From NCBI GenBank assembly GCA_945910005.1, contig OX246746.1, positions 22,023,095 through 22,087,094 of the forward strand: a stretch of 64,000 bases of DNA, read 5' to 3'. The position numbers were made by a program, and so were the translations under genes. The notes beneath the pieces are model-generated. The model saw only the letters and a list, made by a program, of their open reading frames with translations. It was not told the origin of the DNA and made no database searches. The stretch is from Isoperla grammatica. Taxonomy: Eukaryota; Arthropoda; Insecta; Plecoptera; Perlodidae. Positions 53,300 through 64,000 of this stretch are shown here, in pieces. The first letter of the stretch is position 1. Every line of letters starts with the position of its first letter.

Positions 53300-56200
53300 T
53301 CCGCTCTTATGACTGAGGAAAACATCGTCATGAGTGTCGACAGTAGCAAGATCTAGCGACTGTCTCTTCAACTAAAGCTGGAGGTCGCTAATCGGTAACA
53401 ATAGGTAGCGCCACGCAACCCAATGGCAATCGCACAATAACTCACACAACCCACGTATTACGTGAGATGGTGAGGTAGGTCGACTGTAAAAATACGTGGG
53501 GAAATTACTCCCACCCACACATTATGCTCTTCCCTCATTGACTTCCAAAGATCATAGAATGCTAGCCGCGGTTACATCTTATGTCTATCACTGACGCATA
53601 CTTTTGAGACGATTTATTTCGAATGAGTGGGCATTGTGTGGCGTACTGTACAGTGTAAATGCACCCACCAACCCACCCACCCCCTACAGTGATAATCCAA
53701 GGATTTGTTTATTTGGTCCATTAACACAAATATGATGTAGATTGGCCACATTAAGGGAAGGCGCGAATAGTTGAGGGTGCATGTTATAGATACGAGGGTG
53801 TTGTGTAGCGCTGTCCTATTGATTTCCCCTGACTGGACGCCATGGTTTTACAAGGGTGTCCATGCAGCACCGCACGAACGTACAGCATTGACCCACTTGG
53901 AGTATTGATATAACAAATGTTTTATCCCATTGTATTATTAGTATTGTAACAAAAGTTTTTATTTTATTTTTTTCTTGTCAGTTCATTTCTCAATATAAAA
54001 ATTAACAATTTTAAAAAATGTAGCTCTATTCTTAGCTTGTGCCTTCCGAGCCCGGCCGGCGACCATACATTTTTTTGTCGATATTATTATTATTATTATG
54101 TATTATTATTTTATTTATTATTATTATTTATATTATTATTATTTATTATTTTGTCGATGAAGTATCCATAGTCAAATGAAAATTATGTGAGAAGTGAGAA
54201 GTGTCGCATGGCTTTCAACAACGAAATATAATAATATGTCAGTTACATCACAATACAACACTTGGTGCAGATAATATTACTCATCCCTCATTTCAGAAAC
54301 CCGACAAATAAAGGGCGATCATTCGATTTGGCGTCTACAGTGACTTCACAGCATGGACGTTTGCTACAGCTTCCCAAAGACTGAACAAATGCTTACCATA
54401 TTTTGTATGTAAACAATGAAACACCAAAACATTTGAACCTGCAATCATGAAATAATTTGTACGATTAATGCCATATTCTGTTCTTTTCAGTCTCTTCACG
54501 TAATAAATATAATTGTTAGGGAGTGATAATGAATGAGGCTTGTGGTTCGGGGCTTATTAATTCCTCTGCTTATTCTTAATGTAAGTATGTATTTTAACAT
54601 AAAGTAAACAGGTAAATAATAAAAATAACGACTAAATGATTGGTTTAGGTCACACGCTGCATGTGGGCAAAAAGGATAATACAATATATCTAAATTATTG
54701 TCATCAACATGTAAAGATTGAACCCAAATAAAAATAAATAAATAAATAAATAAATAACCAATTTAGCTCATGACGCTGCAAATGTGATCAGCCTAAATTA
54801 GTTCATACATTCCAATCGTTGACGGGATTATCCTTATCACGACAGTCTCTCGGCAGACGGGAGGTTGGGGCATGGGGGTAACAAGCATGAATTGAATATG
54901 TAAACGATATTTCTTATTGATTGATTGGATATCAATAAAAAAACATATATAATATCTTTGTACAGTTTTAGTGATATCATACAAATTTGGTAATTCAGAG
55001 ATGGTTTTTTTATTGTTTTCATGGTAAATAAAGTGTTCTCAAAACCCTTCATGTCAAATTAAAAGGGTAAAAACAAAAATACTCTGAGGCACCATTAAAC
55101 ACCACCTTGACTCATGGATTAGCTAATTCACACCTGACGGTATCTTCTATACAGTGGGAGTGTTGGCGACTAGGCGGGTACTCAACCGTTACCGGTTAGC
55201 ACCTATAGCTAGGGTACAAGATCGGAGTAAAGTGACTACAGAAGGAGAAACAATTGCACTGAAAGGGGAAAATGGTGGGAAAGAGGACGTACTTATGTCG
55301 ACTGGCAGAGTCACCAGCCAGTTTCTACCTCGGGCCCAGGTGGAGATCTACTCACCATGATATGGACTGATCTTGGTATTAGTTGACGTACGTGAACAAT
55401 TAAAGAGAGACCACCTTATTTGTGGAGAGTGATCTATTTTCTTTTTTGCAATTTAATTAAATAACACATTGGGGGTGAAGAGCTGCAGAAGTAAAGGTAA
55501 GATAATGTCTCTATTATTTTTATTATACACACATTGTTGGCTGTTGTCTAATCTTTCATAAAAATGTTCGCTAACAAAAAATATGTATCCACCAAGATAT
55601 TGTATCACTTGTCATGGGTAAACTGATAAGATAAAGAAACAACGGAAATAAACAGTACCATTTTGTTGTACTGATCTGAGAGCTGTTTGAATGTTTTATG
55701 AAAAAATCAAAACAAATGCAGAGATTTTTGTACCCATATTATGATGTGTGCGAGAATGATACGCGACAATCTGAGAATAAACATACGTATATCCAAGGTT
55801 ACGCTTTGCCTTTGCCTTTGGTTTAAAGATAAACAAAGCAAACACTCTTCGCAGGGGTACAATCTATGCAAAGTGAAACATTTTAAAGTGAGGCCAACAT
55901 TTCAAAGTGGAAAAGGCCCGTCTATTTTATATAGGTATTTCCTGTGAACTAATGGCTAGGGCTGTTGAATATCTCTATTTGAGTATGTAAATATAAGTGA
56001 CGTTTCTCGACAACTGAACGGGTTACTTTAAGGGCACTCAATTTAATTTAGCTGGGGGCATCGAGAGCTCTCGGCTCGCCCCCACCCCCGCCCCTGAATC
56101 CCATGTCCCCAGCCCGCCCACATACATCCCTGGGCCCAGGGGTAATTTTTACCAATACTTAGGACAAAATTGATTCCCACAGATTCATTAGATCAATTTA

Positions 56201-56534
56201 CGGAGCTAATCATTAAGTGATTATAAGTTTAATTACGCTAAACTATGTATTTACACAATGTGGAGCTGACGAGACTGTTTTAAAGGCTATCGATTGTTAT
56301 TAGGTCACATTTTGGGTGGCCCTGAAAGTACATGCGCCGGCGTTGATGCACAAAGCACACTCCGTTCTTACCCAACTCCCTGTAACCACGTTTAGGGCTG
56401 TAGGTGTAGCAGAAACACGGGCCTCTAAACTATGTAGAGTTGATTAGACGAAACTATAAGTTATATTTCCTGACTGTGAGGTGGGAAAACTCGGGAAGTG
56501 TTTACAACTAAAGTCAACAAGAAAATCGCGGAAA
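53300..56534. other. Long stretch without a recognised gene
   Basis: Contains a fragment resembling the S1 SINE body (ATGACTGAGGAAAAC at 53309), AT-rich simple sequence near 54085-54150 and 54730-54757, and a C-rich patch near 56070-56110. Several 60- to 70-codon frames occur but none has splice signals plus a recognisable product. Confidence 0.5.
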
Positions 56535-56566
56535 ATGTCTTCGGAAGAAGAACGGGATGAATTCGA
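56535..56566 (+). CDS. Candidate first coding exon of a + strand gene
   Basis: ATG in a good context (GGAAAATGTCT) opens MSSEEERDEF and runs into a consensus donor GA|GTAAGT after 10 codons plus two bases. An acidic opening with a perfect donor is typical of a short first exon, but the product cannot be recognised. No matching phase-2 exon was found before the window end. It could also be chance. Confidence 0.35.
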
Positions 56567-58391
56567 GTAAGTACATAATTATGTTGATATAAACACGTTT
56601 ATACAAGTAAACATGAATGAAGTACTTGGTTAATGAACATTGTTTATAGCTCGGATATCGATTATCTTGCCTTGATGTTGTGTCGCGCTTGCATGCCGTG
56701 GTTCATATCTCGTTGGCGTTAAAAGCATTCAAACCACGTTGATCAATCCATTTGTTGATTGCCACCTGAAAGATCGATAGGTCGATGTTTCCGAACAATG
56801 GGTGTTTTAATTGTTGGCGTGTGGGCGACGAGCCCCACCCAGCGCTGCTTAGCAAAAGAAGTCGATCTTCGCGGAATCCTTGCACGGCAGAATCGCATGC
56901 GGACTGCAAGCACAAGATTCTACGCAACGCATATTATCTTATCTTATGGGTTCCGAACTGTATTGTGGTAGGTCTATGCTGACAAAGTTATAGGTTCCAA
57001 CTATCTATTGTGGTAGGTGTATCCCTTGAAAGGCCAGGCCTGTAACTTGACTACGTTATCGCTTACAAACATCCCCTTGAAAGGCCTATGCCGGTTACAG
57101 TTCTCAAGCTCCTCTATTGGTAAAACTGACTATAAGATATATTTATTAAAAGAATGAAACTAATAGAACAGGTTGGTATATTAATTATTAATCACAGTCA
57201 CAGGACTCTACACTTTGGTCTAAAACTGTGAGTTTATTCCTGCTTCCGACGCAGAAGGCAGGGTTCAAATCCCAGAGTAAGTGAGTAAATATGCTTGCTG
57301 TTGATGGCATTTGTTATTTCCGATATTTTCTTGTAAGTTTGTTTGTAATTGTTGTAAAGCCATGTTTTTATTCATAGGTCTCAGTAAGTTTAATCAAAAT
57401 ATTAAATCAAATATATATTTTTAAGTACAGTGTAAAGTCCATTTACATTAATTTTAAATTATTTATATAATTAATGTGCTAGCTTGCAAAATGATACCTT
57501 AGTAGGCATGTTGGTAAGGTTACGTTATGTAGCTTCCAAACGGAGGCATAAACTGTTTATCTGTAATTCAATTTATGCAGTCAGCACATAACTCTTCTAC
57601 CTACTCACAGATAACTAATCATACACTTCGTCTACGATTAATCCGTTATCTGTGTTCTACTGCACACTGCACGGAATTGTATGTGACCATTTCCAGATTT
57701 TATTTATTAAGGAAGTAATGTCCAAGGCTGTTTCAAGACAAGGTCGCAAACGCCCCAAATAGTTTCGCGCTTGACCCCGCTGCAACCAAGCCTTTCTGTG
57801 TATGACAGGATTGGTTCAACCATAGCGCGCGTTACGTAACCAGTGTATATGTCTATGACGTAAATCTCATTAGTACAGTAACGAGATAGTAAATATTATT
57901 CCTTGAGGGTTTTATGGTTTTTACAAAGATAACATACATTTTCTATCGCGCAATTCCCCGATACCGAAAAAATGATTACAAGCAAAGATTACAGCCAAAG
58001 CACTCAACGTTAGTATACTATGAAACGTGTAGCCAGTAGTTTCGTGCGCGCCGCAATAACAGTGCATAGTGTTGACAGAGATTAGACAGATTATTGACGA
58101 CGGTCAGGGTTTCGGCCGCTTCCTCGTTGAAAATGTGGGTCATATAATAAAATGTCCACATTTTACATAAATGAATAATTTCGGTTATCGGTGAGTTTAC
58201 TCAAGATATCGTAATTGTTTGCTACTCGGTTCCGTGAGGTTCTGAGTCGGGTTCCACCACCCACAAATCTGACTGACGGTGATTGCAAGGATTTTCTTCT
58301 ATCAAACGGTGAACGCTGGTTTATTTTTATTTTTTATCTCAAGATCCTGACATAAATACATTTCATGATACAGTTGTTAGAAGCTGATACC
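56567..58391. other. Possible first intron; no exon recognised
   Basis: Unique sequence with a tRNA-like fragment at 57226. It is moderately rich in CpG around 57730-58100. Nothing coding could be supported. Confidence 0.4.
57226..57285 (+). repeat. tRNA-like SINE fragment
   Basis: GTGAGTTTATTCCTGCTTCC precedes a B-box-like GGGTTCAAATCCC. The first motif is shared with 4204 onward, so the two are probably one SINE family. Confidence 0.45.
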
Positions 58392-60000
58392 CAGTGGCGT
58401 AACTAAGGGGGGTTTTAGGGGGGTTAACCCCCCCCCCCCCCGAAAACTTAATACTAATTTTCATTCGTAAATTCGTTCTTACCGATCGGTCTCTCAAAAG
58501 ATTTCAACACTAAAGCCATGTTTGAAGAGCCCCTAAAAACTACGACTGGGGATCTAATCCAAATTTTATTATAAGGTCCTTATTTGTAACAGAATACAAA
58601 TTCCACTAGGCAAATTCAATATAGACACACACAACGGGGACAAGTCTATTTTTAGCATTTTTTTATGGAGATCACTCAGTTTCAAATTAGATGTCTTTCA
58701 AATGTCAAATGTCTTTCAAATTAGATGTCCCGATGTCTCCATAAAAAAATGCTAAAAATAGACTTATCACCCTTGGTTTGTGTATGTCTATATTGAATTT
58801 GCACTAGTGGAATTTGCACTAGTGGAATTTGTATTCTGTTCCAAATAAAGGCCTAATAATAAAATTTGGATTAGATCCCCAATCGTAGTTTTTTGAGGGC
58901 TCTTGAAACATATCTTTAGTTTTAAAATCGTTTGAGAGACCGATCGGTAAGAACGAATATACGAATGGGAATATTGTGCCAATGGTCTACAGCTCCCTTG
59001 AAATTTGCGGTAAAAGGCGGAAATTCGTACCTGTCGCGCTGTGTCCCGCCTGCCAGTCCAGCCACAGCTCTCACCTCCTCCCACCCCGGCCACAAGTTTG
59101 ATTTTTTGAAGGTTGAAATTTTTTGTATATTCACTTTCGGGCCATAGTATAGTGGGGATTACTCAGTTTCAATTTAGCTTACCCGATGTCCCCATAAAAA
59201 ATGCTAAAAACAGACATTTCCCCGTTGTTTGTGTATGTCTATAGGGTCTATATTGAATTTGCACTAGTGGAATTTGTATTCCATTGCAAATAAAGGCCTA
59301 ATAATAAAATTTGGATTAGATCCCCAATCGTAGTTTTTTAAGGGCTCTTCAAACATATCTTTAGTATTAGAATCGTTTGAGAGACCGATCGGTAAGAACG
59401 AAATTACGAATGAAAATAATATATCCAAGAATCCGGCCCGGCTCGGCTGTATAACAGTGCTGTATAGTGTATAAAAATCGCTGCAAATAACATTTTCATT
59501 ATATTTATCATACCACTTCACTTAGATAAGATATATAATTTCTTTCCATAATTCAGTTATATTTGTGTTCATCTACAACTAATATACCTTTGCTCGAACC
59601 AGTAAAAGTGAGGGTTCCTATAAATAAAAATGCATGAATCTAATATTACAATATCACGGTATGTGAATTAAAATTGAAATGTATGTGACTTGTGAACACA
59701 ATGTTTCACTTCATGTTGAGATTATATTGAACAACCATAAAACATTAAACACACAATTTCTATGCAATTCTTATTTAGTGTAACACTGTAACTTATATTA
59801 CAAACAAACGAGTAGTGGTTCGAGTAGTATTCTTTGAGTCTAAAAAGCACGAAATAATTACAAAAGTGAACAAAAATGTAGCCGTCGGCGAAATGGCCTC
59901 CGGTGGCTGGGGCTTTGCCCCAGACCCCTTTCTGTCCCTTCATCTCACTTTTCCCTAATTAACCCCCCCCCCCCCGAAATAATTCCTAGTTACGCCACTG
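58392..60000. mobile_element. 1.6-kb non-autonomous hAT-like element with internal fold-backs
   Basis: The perfect 8-bp target duplication CTGATACC (58384-58391 and 60001-60008) flanks ends CAGTGGCGTAACTAAGG and TAGTTACGCCACTG, typical of hAT elements. C tracts lie just inside both ends. A ~200-bp segment (with ACCGATCGGTCTCTCAAA and GGGGATCTAATCC) occurs once forward near 58470-58660 and twice inverted near 58780-58955 and 59240-59415. No intact transposase frame is seen. Confidence 0.92.
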
Positions 60001-60349
60001 CTGATACCATCTCAGTGAATTCAGCAAAGCTTGATGATCAGAAGTAAAATTAATGGAAGCTGTACCTATTAGAATAATTTTATTTTAATTTATTTTTGAA
60101 AAAGAAGAATAAATAAAAGTTCCAACTTTAGTGGCTCATTTGATCAATATGGTTAGGATTTGAGAACAACTTTTGGTTTTAAGACAGGATTTTAAACGAG
60201 TCCTATTGATTTCTTCAAAGACAGTCCAAATTTACATTCATGTATATTAATTTGAGACCAGCTATTACTAAGATTCTATTAGTAATGCTACAACTATTAC
60301 AGTAACTTTAATAACTTATAGTTATACTTTCATATTAACCACATTCATT

Positions 60350-60505
60350 ATATAGTATACATATGCTTTCATCACATGCGAGGTACTCATAGCCAACCAG
60401 CGAACCGCCCGAGACACACCCGCGCAAACTCCGATCGCTGATTGGCTACGAACCCGTCGCCTGTGACGAAAGCATGTGTAAGGTAGTCTTGGGACAACAA
60501 CTATA
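60350..60505. mobile_element. MITE family M2, copy 3
   Basis: It shares GCGTCGTAG-type inner arms, CGAACCGCCCGAGACACACC and GACGAAAGCATGTGTAAGGT with copies at 34251 and 52836. The right end ...TTGGGACAACAACTATA is complete; the left outer end is shortened. Confidence 0.8.
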
Positions 60506-60845
60506 CGACTGTATTTCTCAATGAGTGACCTGGCATTGTTTTTATTACAAACAGGTATCGCGTTCAAATCCCTTGTCTCATCTCTTCACTACAACGTACT
60601 ATACACAGTACTTATACCAATCAATACAGAAGTCTTGAATATCGAATATCGAAGAAAGAAGAATATCGAATCACATTATTGTTTAATTAGCCTCGTTGCA
60701 TAAATCCGCATCCACATGATGATATATCGTGAATTGAATTTAGCTATGGACTTGACCGGTTTACTGCCGCGTTGTTGAAAACTAAAGCCGTGTCTTATCT
60801 GTTCCTGATAGTTGTCGCAATAGGTGTTATATACATTCTCTAAAG

Positions 60846-61042
60846 CCCCAACCACATTGTCGGCATTGTGATCGTAATCATAATCGCAATCGGGAAATCA
60901 TGGAAAAGTTAACGCACATGGTTCTTATGTCGCTGTTCACAACTAAATCGTAATGTCGTAATGGTTTTAGCATGAAAAAATGTAGGATTGCGATCCCGAT
61001 CCCGGTTGCGATCACGATGCCGACAATTGTGGTTGGAACCTG
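60846..61042. mobile_element. MITE with ~50-bp inverted repeats
   Basis: The left arm is CCCCAACCACATTGTCGGCA and its continuation GTGATCGTAATC. The right arm inverts it, ending CGACAATTGTGGTTGGAACC. The element is about 200 bp and non-coding. Confidence 0.75.
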
Positions 61043-61216
61043 TCTGGACAAGACATTGCAAATTGCATAATGTCTTTCTTCTTCGCCGACAAGGACAACG
61101 ATGATTATGATTCTTGTTGCTTTACGTCTCTACTCTCTGTTATACTGTAATCATGTTATTCGAGACGATGAGGAGGGATAGATGAAAATTAAAGACAATT
61201 ACGAGAAAACTGTGCC

Positions 61217-61305
61217 TTATGCATGCGGAATTCGAACCCACGTCCCTAGAGGGCATAAACTACGATTGGTATGGGCCCTAACCACATGAACTACCGCGGA
61301 CGGCT
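61217..61305 (-). repeat. tRNA-like sequence, probably a SINE head or tRNA pseudogene
   Basis: Read on the minus strand it has GCGGTAGTTCATGTGGTTAG as an A-box-like region and GTGGGTTCGAATTCCGC as a B box, about 45 bp apart. The acceptor stem does not close by eye. Confidence 0.4.
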
Positions 61306-61560
61306 TCCATAACTGTGGATACCATGAATTGAAATGACATACATTCAATTCCAAATTCCATAAATATCTCTACTGAATTATTCTAATGTCATGACGTGTG
61401 TCGTATTGGATGCATAACTTGAGGTCTTCCACGTAGATAAATGTGAAAGTGTGTCAAATACTATCTTGCAGTCATCTCCAGATTTGCTATGTGAGATAAT
61501 GGATTTAGTGAAAGAAAATATGAAAGGTGAAACATTGATCATATCGTATCAATATATGAT

Positions 61561-63508
<1,948 letters not shown>

Positions 63509-63645
63509 ATGAGCTATTCGGACCATACGTTTAGCGAGATTCCCTCGATGGAGTTCGTGTCTTCAGTGCGTCCTCATCGTTTTCGGCGGCTCGTTCGCGG
63601 CCGGAGCATTGACGACGACGAGCAGGAAGAGGGGTCGCCCACAAG
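63509..63645 (+). CDS. Candidate first coding exon, Arg-rich then acidic
   Basis: ATG at 63509 has an in-frame TGA three codons upstream and opens MSYSDHTFSEIPSMEFVSSV, then a basic stretch RPHRFRRLVRGR and an acidic stretch DDDEQEE. It ends 45 codons later in ACAAG|GTGAGA, a good phase-2 donor. The exon is CpG-rich relative to its surroundings, as 5' exons often are. The next exon was not found before 64000. I do not recognise the product. Confidence 0.5.
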
Positions 63646-63817
63646 GTGAGACAGTCTTGAGACAGGACGACGATCTCACATCATTCGATTGGCCACTTTT
63701 GTATTTCTTTGTTTTTAATTTATTTCTTGTATTTTCTTTGTATTATTTGTATTTTATATTTTTTTATTTGACACGATTTCATGGGGTTTGCCACCTGTTA
63801 GGTAAAATTCATGCCGG

Positions 63818-63925
63818 CTAAGTGAAGGAATGTCCTAGGAGTAGGACTGTTAGTATGACTCAATCCCAGCATTCGCCCTGTATGGATGAGGAAAACCTCG
63901 GATTGTCAGTAGTGGGGATAGAACC
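63818..63925 (-). repeat. SINE S1 fragment
   Basis: GGAATGTCCTAGGAGTAGGA, GACTCAATCCCAGCATTCGC and GATGAGGAAAACCTC match the S1 body in the order seen at 31808. The element is truncated inside the B-box region (GATAGAACCGGTAGAGG). Confidence 0.7.
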
Positions 63926-64000
63926 GGTAGAGGTCTGCACGGGTACGGGCTTGGCCCGCGGGCCCGGGTGCGGGCCTTGGTATGTTTATTAAGACGGGTC

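Noticed and set aside
55154..55360. 68-codon plus-strand frame after an ATACAG acceptor
   Set aside because: No domain, no clear donor, and no neighbouring exon in a compatible phase.
61476..61542. Possible exon SSPDLLCEIMDLVKENMK after a TCTTGCAG acceptor
   Set aside because: Phase 0 does not follow the phase-2 exon at 56535, the donor (GTGAAA) is weak, and it runs into the TTA microsatellite. Left unannotated.

Overview
This is intron-rich, AT-leaning nuclear DNA from an animal, most likely a marine invertebrate. It carries three spliced genes, two isolated first-exon candidates and a dense load of satellites and non-autonomous transposons. No prokaryotic gene layout, CRISPR array or canonical tRNA/rRNA gene is visible. 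The clade cannot be fixed by eye. Intron-dense conserved genes, secreted alpha-carbonic anhydrases with low-complexity extensions and abundant TAGGCCTA palindromes fit several invertebrate groups. A minicollagen-like gene would favour Cnidaria if confirmed.

Layout: (1) 1-2623 is a 51-bp satellite. (2) 6311-20440 (+) holds 16 exons of a TUBGCP5 (gamma-tubulin complex component 5) orthologue; its first exon was not found. (3) 20441-26768 is a transposon graveyard: MITEs, a fold-back element containing an hAT-type element, and a 4 x 90 bp tandem repeat. (4) 26769-30687 (-) is a three-exon secreted mini-collagen-like gene of 147 codons; its first intron hosts a LINE fragment, a 1.2-kb long-TIR element and a nested MITE pair. 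(5) 32837-39649 (-) is a complete eight-exon secreted alpha-carbonic anhydrase with a His/Gly-rich N-terminal extension (CA1). (6) 39822-45150 holds two more satellites (about 91 bp and 41 bp) around a transposon. (7) 45101-51723 (-) is a second, seven-exon secreted alpha-carbonic anhydrase (CA2) whose last exon runs into the 41-bp satellite, which supplies the final codons and the stop. (8) 51800-64000 is mostly repeats, including a 1.6-kb hAT-type element with a perfect 8-bp target duplication, plus two short exons (56535, 63509) that look like starts of + strand genes.

CA1 and CA2 are head-to-tail paralogues with matching exon phases. With the mini-collagen-like gene they form a run of three secreted-protein genes on one strand. 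That could be an extracellular-matrix or mineralisation cluster, but this is inference from co-location and product type. Most of the remaining sequence is mobile DNA: at least four elements end in identifiable 8-bp target duplications (hAT-like), several others are bounded by TTA, TTAA or TA, and there is more than one tRNA-derived SINE family.
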